Of a stretch of DNA of 16,148 nucleotides, positions 7,259 to 14,078 are shown piece after piece (the stretch's first letter is position 1; each line of letters begins with the position of its first letter). This stretch comes from Ramlibacter sp. (lineage in GTDB: Bacteria; Pseudomonadota; Gammaproteobacteria; Burkholderiales; Burkholderiaceae). Under the pieces are notes generated by a model. It saw only the letters and a list, made by a program, of their open reading frames with translations, was not told where the DNA came from and made no database searches. A program made the position numbers and the translations under genes. The DNA is taken from NCBI GenBank assembly GCA_014376915.1, contig JACMQP010000039.1:1-16148 (forward strand). The letters are read 5' to 3'.

Positions 7259-8569
7259 ATGAATGCACCGCAGACGCTTTCGCGCTGGAGCCATCCCGGC
7301 TCCAGCCGCGTGCCGTTCTGGGCCTACACCGACGCCCAGTTGTACCAGCGCGAGCTGGAAAAGATCTTCTACGGCGAGCACTGGTCGTACGTAGGTCTGG
7401 AAGTGGAGATTCCGGACACCGGCGACTTCAAGCTGAGCCATATCGGTGAGCGCCAGGTAATCGTGGTCCGCGACCGGGTCGCGCCGAAGGACCGCGGGCT
7501 CGACACGGGGATTCGGGTAGTGGAGAACCGCTGCGCCCACAGAGGAGTGCGGTTCTGCCAGCAGCCGCACGGCAACGCCCGCAGCTTTGTCTGCCCGTAC
7601 CACCAGTGGACCTACAAGCTCAATGGCGATCTCGCCGGTCTGCCGTTCAAGGACGGCGTGAAGGACGGCGATTGCGTCAACGGGGGCATGCCGGCCGACT
7701 TCGACCTGAAAGACCACGGCCTGACCAAGCTGCGGGTCGCAGTACTGCATGGCCTGGTGTTCGCCACTTTCAGCGACAGCGTCGAGCCGCTGGCGGATTA
7801 TCTCGGCCCCGAACTCAAGCCCTGGCTGGAACGCATTTTCAAGGGCCGGACGCTCAGCCTGCTGGGTTACAACCGGCAGCGCATTCCGGGCAACTGGAAG
7901 CTGATGATGGAAAACATCAAGGACCCGTACCACCCTGGCCTGCTGCACACGTGGTTCGTCACCTTCGGCCTGTGGCGCGCCGACCAGAAGAGCCGGATGG
8001 TGCTGGACGCGCACGGCCGCCACGCGGTGATGGTTTCCAGCCGCAACGAGGGCGGCCAGAACGAAGCGGTGACCGCAGGCGTGACCTCCTTCAAGGCCGA
8101 CATGACGCTGCATGACGACCGCTTGCTGGATGTCGTCCCCGAGCCGTGGTGGACGATCGACGACCCGGCCCAACCGGGATCGGAATTGACCCCCTCCGTG
8201 ACCATGATCACGTTGTTCCCCAGCCTGATCATCCAGCAGCAGGTCAACTCTTTGTCCACGCGCCACATCGTGCCGCGGGGCGTCGGCGAATTCGACTTCG
8301 TCTGGACCCATTTCGGTTTTGCCGGCGACACGCCCGAAATGACGCGGCGGCGGCTGCGCCAGGCCAATCTGTTCGGTCCGGCCGGTTTCGTCAGCGCCGA
8401 CGACGGCGAGGTGATCGAGTTCAGCCAGGCCGGTTTCGCGCAGTGGGGCGAGGACGGCAGCACGCTCTGCGAGCTGGATGGCACCGGCACCGGGCCGGCC
8501 GGCCACATGGTGACCGAAACGCTGATCCGCAGCATGTATGCCTACTGGAAGAAGGTGATGGCTGTATGA
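7259..8569 (+). CDS. Rieske non-heme iron ring-hydroxylating oxygenase, alpha subunit
   Basis: 436 residues. The N-terminal Rieske domain binds a [2Fe-2S] cluster through C92-x-H94 (RCAHRG) and C112-x2-H115 (CPYHQW), spaced by 17 residues. The catalytic domain has N219-x2-D222-x2-H225-x4-H230 (NIKDPYHPGLLH), giving the two His ligands of the mononuclear iron and the Asp that bridges to the Rieske cluster of the next subunit; Asp381 or Asp382 (SADDGE) is the likely third ligand. The motif and length resemble the salicylate 5-hydroxylase (NagG), anthranilate (AndAc) and terephthalate (TphA2) dioxygenase group, so an aromatic acid is a reasonable substrate guess; the exact one is not readable. 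It is the first gene of a two-gene unit, its TGA overlapping the ATG of the beta subunit (ATGA). No ferredoxin, ferredoxin reductase or regulator gene lies in the window, so electron delivery must come from elsewhere. Confidence 0.95.
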   Translation: MNAPQTLSRWSHPGSSRVPFWAYTDAQLYQRELEKIFYGEHWSYVGLEVEIPDTGDFKLSHIGERQVIVVRDRVAPKDRGLDTGIRVVENRCAHRGVRFCQQPHGNARSFVCPYHQWTYKLNGDLAGLPFKDGVKDGDCVNGGMPADFDLKDHGLTKLRVAVLHGLVFATFSDSVEPLADYLGPELKPWLERIFKGRTLSLLGYNRQRIPGNWKLMMENIKDPYHPGLLHTWFVTFGLWRADQKSRMVLDAHGRHAVMVSSRNEGGQNEAVTAGVTSFKADMTLHDDRLLDVVPEPWWTIDDPAQPGSELTPSVTMITLFPSLIIQQQVNSLSTRHIVPRGVGEFDFVWTHFGFAGDTPEMTRRRLRQANLFGPAGFVSADDGEVIEFSQAGFAQWGEDGSTLCELDGTGTGPAGHMVTETLIRSMYAYWKKVMAV

Positions 8570-9045
8570 GCGTCGAAGCCTTGCTGTTGCAGATGCAGGT
8601 CGACCAGCTCAACGCGCAGTACTGCGCGGCCCTGGACGAGGGACGCTATGGCGACTGGCCCCAGTTCTTCCTTGAGGACGGCCAGTACAAGGTACAGGCG
8701 CGAGAGAACTTCGATCGAGGGTTGCCGCTGGCGCTGATTGCACTGGAAGGCCAGGGGATGATGAAAGACCGGGTCTACGGCGTGACGCAGACCATCTACC
8801 ATGGCCCGTACTACATGCGGCACCTGGTCAGCCAGGCGCGGGTGGTGGCGGATGCAGCGGGTCTGATCCGGGCCCAGTCGAACTATGCGGTGTTCCGCAC
8901 CCGTCCGGGCGGCGTGAGCGAGGTGTACAACGTCGGTCGTTACATCGACGAGATCGAACGCACTGAAGCCGGCCTGCGATTGCGCAGCCGGCTTTGCGTG
9001 TACGACAGCGAGATGGTTCTCAACTCGCTGATCTACCCGATTTAG
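8566..9045 (+). CDS. Ring-hydroxylating oxygenase beta (small) subunit
   Basis: 159 residues, the usual size for beta subunits of aromatic ring-hydroxylating oxygenases (SnoaL/NTF2-like cone fold). It starts with a helix containing QLNAQYCAALDEGRYGDW and FFLEDGQYKV, then the strand region with HLVSQARV and SNYAVFRTR, and ends with RLCVYDSEMVLNSLIYPI, all typical of NagH/TphA3-type small subunits. The beta subunit is structural and helps form the alpha3beta3 assembly; it carries no iron. The ATG overlaps the alpha stop codon (ATGA), so translation is probably coupled, which supports equal amounts of the two subunits. It ends in two consecutive TAG codons, the first overlapping the end of the opposing glycine-zipper gene by four bases. 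The start needs no other choice; no upstream start with a Shine-Dalgarno is visible. Confidence 0.94.
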   Translation: MSVEALLLQMQVDQLNAQYCAALDEGRYGDWPQFFLEDGQYKVQARENFDRGLPLALIALEGQGMMKDRVYGVTQTIYHGPYYMRHLVSQARVVADAAGLIRAQSNYAVFRTRPGGVSEVYNVGRYIDEIERTEAGLRLRSRLCVYDSEMVLNSLIYPI

Positions 9046-9269
9046 TAGCGGTTCGCCGGCTTGGTGACCTGGTTGCCGATCACCCCGCCGACGGCTGCTC
9101 CACCCAGGGTGCCGAGCGCGCCGCCACCCACCGCGTTGCCAACCACTCCACCGAGCACTGCGCCACCCACGGTGCCGGCCGTGTTGCGGTCGATGCCGCC
9201 CATGTCGGCACAACCCGACAGACCCATTACCGTCGCAGCCGCAACGGCTGCCAAGATTTTCGTGTTCAT
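9042..9269 (-). CDS. Glycine-zipper lipoprotein (OsmB/SlyB-like)
   Basis: 75 residues from the ATG at 9269. An upstream in-frame GTG at 9278 is only two bases after AGGA, too close for it, whereas the same AGGAA is about 10 bases from the ATG. A signal peptide with lipobox LSGC follows (Cys ~20), so the protein should be a lipoprotein, probably of the outer membrane. The rest is a chain of Gly-x3-Gly steps (GGAVLGGVVGNAVGGG ... GGAAVGGVIGNQV), the glycine zipper that packs two membrane-seeking helices into a hairpin. Such proteins are common stress-related envelope lipoproteins; a specific role cannot be assigned. It runs head-on into the Rieske beta subunit with a four-base overlap at the stops. 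A short GCGGG/CCCGC hairpin (9305-9317) lies in its upstream region. Confidence 0.9.
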   Translation of the reverse strand: MNTKILAAVAAATVMGLSGCADMGGIDRNTAGTVGGAVLGGVVGNAVGGGALGTLGGAAVGGVIGNQVTKPANRY

Positions 9270-9422
9270 AGAGTTCACTTTCCTGATTGGTTGCAGGCCA
9301 ACTTGCGGGCGACCCGCTTCATGCCTGTCTGAGAACTGTACGAAGTGTTTCCTGGCCGGGGTGTAGGAAGATGTCGCCGCACGCCGTCGGTGTGAGTCGG
9401 CAGCCCCGCAGGCCGGACCCGG

Positions 9423-10745
9423 TCACATCTGTCGGTTGCGCGCCAGGGGCGGGTTCTTCTGGAAGTAGCGGTTGATGCCGCGCATGAGCGCGTCGGCCAG
9501 CTGCTCCTGGTAGGCGTCGCTACGCAGCCGCGCTTCTTCGTCGGGATTGCTGATGAAGGCCGTTTCCACCAGCACGCTGGGAATGTCGGGGGCTTTCAGC
9601 ACGGCGAAGCCGGCCTGTTCCACGTTGCGCTTGTGCAGGGCGCCGACCTGCCCGATCTCGCCCAGCAGCGCGCCACCGAGCTTCAGGCTGTCGTTGATCT
9701 GCGCCGTCGTGCTCATGTCCAGCATCGCGCGCACCACGTGCACGTCCTGGCTCTTCACGTTGACGCCGCCGATCAGGTCGGCCCGGTTCTCCTTGTCTGC
9801 CATCCAGCGTGCGGCCGAACTCGAGGCGCCGCCCTGGCTGAGTGCGAACACGCTGGCGCCCTTGGCCGCCGGCGTGAAGAAGGCGTCGGCATGCAGGCTC
9901 ACGAACAGGTCGGCCTGCACCCGGCGCGCCTTCTGCACCCGCTGGTGCAGCGGCACGAAGAAGTCGGCGTCACGCGTCATGTAGGCGCGCATGGGGTTGC
10001 CGTTGACGACTGTGGCGTTGATGCGCTCCTGGAGCCGGTGCGCGATCTGCAGCACCACGTCCTTCTCGCGCGTGCCGCCCGGGCCGATGGCTCCCGGGTC
10101 CTCGCCGCCATGGCCCGGATCGAGCGCCACGATGATCAACCGATCGGTGCGCTGCGGCACCGGCGCGACCCGTTGCGGCAGCTGTGTCGGCGCAATGGCG
10201 GGACGCTGGGCCTGTTTGGCGATCAGCTCGCCGAGCGGGTCCGCCGCTGGATCCGGAGCAGGAATCGGCACCGGGCGAGGCTGCTCGCTCTCCTTCAGCC
10301 GGCGCGCGATCAGTTCTTCCAGCGGGTCGATCGCCTGGCGCGGGTAGAGGTCCAGCACCAGCCGGTGCTGGTAAGCAGCCACCGGCGGCAGGTTGAACAC
10401 CTGGGGCAAGGCACCCTGCTTCAGGTCGATCACCAGCCTCACACCCGAAGGCGCGCCCTGGCCGACCCGGATGCCGGCGATGAAGGGGTCGTCGGGCTTG
10501 ACCTTCGCCACCAACTCGCGCAACGCGGGGTTGAGCTCGATGCCTTCGATGTCCACCGCCAGCCGGGGCGGGTCGGGAACGACGATCTGCCTGGACACCA
10601 GCTTGCCGTCCGATTCGATGGTGACGCGGGTGTAGTCGGGCGCCGGCCAGACCCGCACCGCGACGATGGTCGCGCCGCGCGCGATCTGCTGGGTGCCGAG
10701 CAGCAGCACCAGGGTGCCGCCGTGCACCAGGTCGCGCCGCTTCAT
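9423..10745 (-). CDS. amiC: N-acetylmuramoyl-L-alanine amidase (AmiC type)
   Basis: 440 residues. The N terminus MKRRDLVHGGTLVLLLG has a twin-arginine pair, fitting Tat export as known for AmiC, though the full consensus is weak. Next is an AMIN domain (about 25-135; ATIVAVRVW, GVRLVIDL) that targets the enzyme to peptidoglycan at division sites, then a Pro-rich linker (about 165-200) and an Amidase_3 zinc domain: DPGHGGEDPGA (His ~212), a metal-binding Glu in REKDVVL, SLHADAF (His) and the catalytic Glu in VETAFISN. It cleaves the bond between N-acetylmuramic acid and L-alanine and so separates daughter cells; activity normally depends on EnvC/NlpD-type activators. The ATG overlaps the tsaE stop (ATGA), so it is translated in a tsaE-amiC operon. 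The open frame runs 61 codons further upstream inside tsaE, which I treat as shadow. Confidence 0.96.
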   Translation of the reverse strand: MKRRDLVHGGTLVLLLGTQQIARGATIVAVRVWPAPDYTRVTIESDGKLVSRQIVVPDPPRLAVDIEGIELNPALRELVAKVKPDDPFIAGIRVGQGAPSGVRLVIDLKQGALPQVFNLPPVAAYQHRLVLDLYPRQAIDPLEELIARRLKESEQPRPVPIPAPDPAADPLGELIAKQAQRPAIAPTQLPQRVAPVPQRTDRLIIVALDPGHGGEDPGAIGPGGTREKDVVLQIAHRLQERINATVVNGNPMRAYMTRDADFFVPLHQRVQKARRVQADLFVSLHADAFFTPAAKGASVFALSQGGASSSAARWMADKENRADLIGGVNVKSQDVHVVRAMLDMSTTAQINDSLKLGGALLGEIGQVGALHKRNVEQAGFAVLKAPDIPSVLVETAFISNPDEEARLRSDAYQEQLADALMRGINRYFQKNPPLARNRQM

Positions 10746-11182
10746 TGCAGCAGCTCCAGCCCGATGGCGGTTTGCGCGGCGAGCGTCACCGCGCGGGTGT
10801 CGTCGGCCGAGACGTCGATGCGGATCACCAGGTCCGCGACCGGCAGCAGGGCGCCGGCATTTTCGGGCCACTCGGCCAGTTTCAGGCCGGGGCTGGCGAA
10901 CAGGTCGCGAAAGCCGGCGTCTTCCCACTCGCGCGGGTCGTTGAAGCGGTAGAAGTCGAAGTGCCAGATCGACAGTCCGCTCATTTCATACGGCTCCACC
11001 ACGGCGTAGGTCGGGCTCTTGATCCGGCCCTGCACGCCCAGCGCCCGCAGGAGGTGGCGCACCAAAGTGGTCTTGCCGGCTCCGAGCTCGCCGTGCAGTT
11101 CGATGAAGGCATTGGCGATGGCCGGGTGCGCGGCCAGCCGCGCGGCGAATGTGCGGGTGTCGTCCTCGCCGGACCAGGCCAG
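10742..11182 (-). CDS. tsaE: tRNA threonylcarbamoyladenosine biosynthesis ATPase TsaE, start codon uncertain
   Basis: About 146 residues from a proposed CTG start. The family is clear: Walker A GELGAGKTT (about 31-39), SPTYAVVEPY, the DFYR motif in HFDFYRF (Walker B-like region), and LAEWPENAG. TsaE is the P-loop ATPase that works with TsaB and TsaD to make t6A37 in tRNAs that read ANN codons. The Walker A in E. coli TsaE starts near residue 35, so the start should be near 11180-11210. In that stretch there is no in-frame ATG, GTG or TTG. CTG at 11182 has GGGAG exactly seven bases upstream; ATT at 11206 and TTG at 11248 (inside queG on the other strand) are the alternatives. It overlaps amiC by four bases and is divergent from queG. 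Function is sure, the 5' end is not. Confidence 0.93.
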   Translation of the reverse strand: MAWSGEDDTRTFAARLAAHPAIANAFIELHGELGAGKTTLVRHLLRALGVQGRIKSPTYAVVEPYEMSGLSIWHFDFYRFNDPREWEDAGFRDLFASPGLKLAEWPENAGALLPVADLVIRIDVSADDTRAVTLAAQTAIGLELLQ

Positions 11183-11189
11183 CGCGCGG

Positions 11190-11194
11190 CTCCC
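11190..11194 (-). promoter_or_regulatory. Candidate Shine-Dalgarno GGGAG for a CTG start of tsaE
   Basis: On the minus strand AGAGGGAG is followed by CCGCGCG and CTG. The spacing of seven bases is ideal, but CTG is a rare start; with an ATT or TTG start this sequence would instead lie inside the gene. Confidence 0.4.
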
Positions 11195-11200
11195 TCTTTC

Positions 11201-11206
11201 TACAAT
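11201..11206 (+). promoter_or_regulatory. Putative -10 element of queG
   Basis: TACAAT (5 of 6 to TATAAT) lies six bases before the GTG at 11213. No Shine-Dalgarno or clear -35 hexamer is present, so the message may be leaderless. Confidence 0.42.
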
Positions 11207-11212
11207 CGGCGG

Positions 11213-12316
11213 GTGACGTTCAGCAGCAGTCAGATCGACGGTCCTCAATTGGTGGCACGGATGGCCCAGTGGGCCAGTGATTGCGGATTTTCCCAAATCG
11301 GCGTGGCCGGCGTCGATCTGTCCTCGGCCGAGCCGGGTCTTTCGGCCTGGCTGGCCAATGGGTTCCATGGTGACATGGACTACATGCGGGCTCACGGCAT
11401 GAAGCGGGCCCGGCCGGCGGAACTGGTGCCGGGCACCGTCAGCGTGATCACGGCGCGGATGGATTACCTGCCGGCCGCCACGGTGCCCGACTGGCAGCGC
11501 GTGGAATTCGCGCGGCTGCGGCGGCCGCAGGAAGGCATCGTCTCGGTCTATGCCCGCGGCCGCGACTACCACAAGGTGCTGCGCTCGCGCCTGCAGGCAC
11601 TGAGCGAGCGCATCGCGCAGGCGGTCGGCCCGTTCGGTCACCGCGTCTTCAGCGACTCCGCGCCGGTGCTGGAAGCGGAGCTCGCAGCCCGCAGCGGCCA
11701 GGGCTGGCGCGGCAAGCACACCCTGGTGCTCAATCGCGAGGCGGGTTCAATGTTCTTCCTGGGCGAGATCTACGTCGACCTGGCGCTGCCGTCCAGCGCG
11801 CCGGTGACGCAGCACTGCGGCAGCTGCAGCGCCTGCATCGAGGTCTGCCCGACGCAGGCCATCGTCGCGCCGGGCAAGCTCGATGCGCGCCGTTGCATCT
11901 CTTACCTGACGATCGAACACCAGGGGTCCATTCCGCTGCAGTTGCGGCCGCTCGTCGGCAATCGCATCTACGGCTGCGACGACTGCCAGCTGGTTTGCCC
12001 CTGGAACAAGTTCGCCCAGCGCAGCCCTCTGCCCGATTTCGACGAGCGGGCCGGGCTGGCCGGCAGCCAGCTGGTGGAACTGTTCGGCTGGAGCCAAGAA
12101 CAGTTCCTGCGCCTCACCGAAGGCAGCCCGATCCGCCGCATCGGTCATGAGCGCTGGCTGCGCAACATCGCGGTCGCAATCGGCAATGCGCTGGCGGTGG
12201 CCGACGCCCCCGCGTTGCGCGCAGCGCTGCTGGCGCGCCGGGGGCACCCCAGCCCACTGGTGCGCGAGCACGTGGAATGGGCGCTGGCGCAGTCAGCAGC
12301 CGGCGCTGCGCAGTGA
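11213..12316 (+). CDS. queG: Epoxyqueuosine reductase QueG
   Basis: 367 residues, typical length. The N-terminal DUF1730 part includes GFHGDMDYMRAH and VYARGRDYHKVLR, then the bacterial two-[4Fe-4S] domain: C202-x2-C205-x2-C208-x3-C212 (CGSCSACIEVCP), C228 (RRCISY), and C255-x2-C258-x3-C262 (CDDCQLVCPWN). The C-terminal region (about 300-360) holds HEAT-like helical repeats that bind the tRNA anticodon arm. QueG is cobalamin dependent and performs the last step of queuosine synthesis, reducing epoxyqueuosine at position 34 of tRNAs with GUN anticodons. It is divergent from tsaE, another tRNA-modification gene, with only 30 bases between starts. The GTG is preceded by TACAAT and no Shine-Dalgarno. 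Its 3' end overlaps the convergent small protein gene by 24 bases. Confidence 0.97.
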   Translation: MTFSSSQIDGPQLVARMAQWASDCGFSQIGVAGVDLSSAEPGLSAWLANGFHGDMDYMRAHGMKRARPAELVPGTVSVITARMDYLPAATVPDWQRVEFARLRRPQEGIVSVYARGRDYHKVLRSRLQALSERIAQAVGPFGHRVFSDSAPVLEAELAARSGQGWRGKHTLVLNREAGSMFFLGEIYVDLALPSSAPVTQHCGSCSACIEVCPTQAIVAPGKLDARRCISYLTIEHQGSIPLQLRPLVGNRIYGCDDCQLVCPWNKFAQRSPLPDFDERAGLAGSQLVELFGWSQEQFLRLTEGSPIRRIGHERWLRNIAVAIGNALAVADAPALRAALLARRGHPSPLVREHVEWALAQSAAGAAQ

Positions 12317-13021
12317 CGCTTCGGCGTCGCGCCGTTCGTTTTGCAGAGATTCCATGGTGCGGCCGCTGCCGCCCTGGCGTAGCCGGACGTTGGCGTCGTC
12401 GATCGACTGGCGCAGGCCCTTGCACCGCGCCGCGGAGGGCTTGGTGCCGGCCGGGGCTGGGCTGGCCTGCGCGTTGTCGGCTAAGACGGTGTTGCCGGGC
12501 GCTGCCCCAGTGGCGCCGGTGTCGCCGGCCTGCTTGCGCAACAGCATGAGCGCTTCCGATGCCTCGAATTCCCTTTGCCTGTCAGTGACGCATTGGGCCT
12601 CGAGCGCCGCCTTGATCTCCGGCGCGGTGCCGCGGCGCGCATAGACGTCGCGCACGGCCCTGGCGTAGTCGCCGGCCGAGAGCGTGGTCGAGCGCTCGGC
12701 CAGTTGCTGCTCCTGCGAGACGCCACCTTCGCGCTTCCAGACGATACGCTGGGCCTGGTCGCCGACGCGGGCGCAGACGACGGCGAAGTTCGGCGCCGGG
12801 CCTGCAGCGGCGGGCGCGGGCAGCGCCGCCGCGGCCGGTGCTGCCGGAGCCCTGGCCGGCGCCGGCCCGGTGATGGGCCGGCCAGATGGCGACAGGCGGA
12901 TCTCGGGGCCGCTTTCGCACGGCTTGTCCTGGAACACGTTGCCGCAGCGGAACAGGGCAAGCGCCTGCGCGCTGGACAGAACAAGTGCAGCTGCAAGGAC
13001 GCATTGAAAGGCTGGCTTCAT
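12293..13021 (-). CDS. Periplasmic protein with Cys-rich DUF4124-like start, function unknown
   Basis: 242 residues with a Sec signal peptide (MKPAFQCVLAAALVLSSAQALA). Just after the cut is LFRCGNVFQDKPCESG, resembling the short Cys-x-Cys beta strand motif of DUF4124 proteins (FQDKPC). An Ala/Pro-rich linker (about 53-77) follows, then a region with Cys in VCARVG and QCVTDR, a helical segment rich in Arg/Glu/Gln (about 125-175), a second low-complexity stretch, and a C-terminal helical part with SAARCKGL and a final RSAGC. The six mature cysteines may form disulfides. Family function is not known to me. A strong Shine-Dalgarno (GGAG, six bases before the ATG) fixes the start. It lies 30 bases after the AEC transporter stop on the same strand and may be cotranscribed with it; it overlaps queG by 24 bases at the 3' end. 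Confidence 0.82.
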   Translation of the reverse strand: MKPAFQCVLAAALVLSSAQALALFRCGNVFQDKPCESGPEIRLSPSGRPITGPAPARAPAAPAAAALPAPAAAGPAPNFAVVCARVGDQAQRIVWKREGGVSQEQQLAERSTTLSAGDYARAVRDVYARRGTAPEIKAALEAQCVTDRQREFEASEALMLLRKQAGDTGATGAAPGNTVLADNAQASPAPAGTKPSAARCKGLRQSIDDANVRLRQGGSGRTMESLQNERRDAEASLRSAGC

Positions 13022-13031
13022 CTCCTTCTCC
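13022..13031 (-). promoter_or_regulatory. Strong ribosome binding site for the gene at 12293-13021
   Basis: The minus strand reads GGAGAAGGAG directly before the ATG. The upstream GGAG is six bases from the ATG and is the usable one; the second copy abuts the start codon. Confidence 0.65.
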
Positions 13032-13051
13032 CCCTGGTTATTTTGCGCATC

Positions 13052-13969
13052 CTAGCGCAGCAGGCCGAGCGCGAACGGCAGGCTGGCGACACCGAGCACC
13101 GTGGACAGGGTGACGAGCCCGGCGACATAGGGGCCGTTGTAGCCCATGCGGGCGGCCAGCACATAGCAGCTCGACGCCGTCGGCAGCGCCGAAAACGCCA
13201 GCAGCACGGTGGTCTGCACCGGGTCCAGCTGGAACAGCCGCGCCAGTCCCCAGGCCACCAGCGGCACCAGCAGGTGGCGGATCGAGAGCAGCGCCGCGGC
13301 CAGCACCTTGGCCTTGCCCAGCGGACCGAGCTGCATGCCGGCGCCGGCGGCCATCAGCCCCAGCGCCAGCGACGCGCCGCCGATGCGCCCGAAGGTCGGC
13401 TCCAGCCACGACGGGATCCGCAGGCCCAGCAGGTTGGCAGCCAGGCCCAGCACGGTGGCGACGATCAGCGGGTTGCGCAACAGGGCGCGCAGAAAGCCGG
13501 TGTTGGCGTGGCGCGCCATCGGCCAGACGGCGGCGACGTTGTACAGCGGCACGCTGACGCCGATCAGCACCGCGATCAGCGCCAGCCCCGGCCCGCCGGC
13601 GAGCCGTTCGGCCAGCGCCAGCGCGATGAAGGAGTTGAAGCGGAAGGCAACCTGGGCCGCACCTGCATGCTCGCGGGCGTCGATGCGCTTGCCGACCACC
13701 GGCCAGTAAGGCACCGAGTACGCCAGCGCGATGCCGGCCAGCCCCATCAGCAGGGCGGCGCCGATCAGGCCCGAGGTGGCGGCCAGGTCCAGCGGATTGC
13801 GCACGATGGACTGGAACAGCAGCACCGGAAACAGGAAGTAGTAGACCAGCCCTTCGACCGGTTCCCAGACGCTGCGATCGAGCGCCGTGTAGCGGCACAC
13901 CAGGTAGCCGCAAAGGATCAGCGAGAAGTCGGGGAACAGCAGCTGGGCGTAATTCACCGGGGCGAGCAT
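13052..13969 (-). CDS. AEC (auxin efflux carrier) family transporter
   Basis: 305 residues from the ATG at 13969 ([17 protein letters not shown]). About ten hydrophobic segments span the protein, with typical AEC features: [14 protein letters not shown] at the first helix, [15 protein letters not shown] (about 54-68), [11 protein letters not shown] (about 111-121), and the C-terminal half with [20 protein letters not shown] (about 263-282). The family comprises secondary carriers of small organic anions such as malate or malonate; the substrate cannot be read. The frame extends upstream to 14080, and an ATG at 14038 would add 23 polar residues (basic, no membrane character), which I judge less likely. 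The gene is divergent from the Bug-family binding protein and may be cotranscribed with the next minus-strand gene. The spacing to the divergent gene leaves room for a shared control region. Confidence 0.9.
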   Translation of the reverse strand: MLAPVNYAQLLFPDFSLILCGYLVCRYTALDRSVWEPVEGLVYYFLFPVLLFQSIVRNPLDLAATSGLIGAALLMGLAGIALAYSVPYWPVVGKRIDAREHAGAAQVAFRFNSFIALALAERLAGGPGLALIAVLIGVSVPLYNVAAVWPMARHANTGFLRALLRNPLIVATVLGLAANLLGLRIPSWLEPTFGRIGGASLALGLMAAGAGMQLGPLGKAKVLAAALLSIRHLLVPLVAWGLARLFQLDPVQTTVLLAFSALPTASSCYVLAARMGYNGPYVAGLVTLSTVLGVASLPFALGLLR

Positions 13970-14001
13970 AGACCAGCGCGGCGACGCGCCCGCGGGTCGC
14001 T

Positions 14002-14018
14002 CCGGCAACAAATGCCGG
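14002..14018. repeat. Inverted repeat CCGGCA-N5-TGCCGG between the AEC and Bug genes
   Basis: A perfect 6-bp dyad with a five-base centre (ACAAA) lies in the divergent intergenic region. There is no T-run on either side, so it is not a terminator. It may be an operator for either gene, or chance in a GC-rich region. Confidence 0.4.
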
Positions 14019-14068
14019 CGGCGGGTTTCGAATACCATGCCGGGTGGCGTTTTTTCTTCGATCACCCT

Positions 14069-14073
14069 AGGAG
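14069..14073 (+). promoter_or_regulatory. Ribosome binding site AGGAG for the Bug-family gene
   Basis: AGGAG is five bases before the ATG at 14079. It fixes the start, though the frame is open from 14037. Confidence 0.75.
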
Positions 14074-14078
14074 TCCGC

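Noticed and set aside
9633..10952. 439-codon plus-strand open frame across amiC and tsaE
   Set aside because: AmiC and TsaE motifs are complete on the other strand; the plus frame is Arg/His/Gln-rich without a motif.
14002..14018. Dyad as terminator of the AEC unit
   Set aside because: It lies upstream, not downstream, of both genes and has no T-run.
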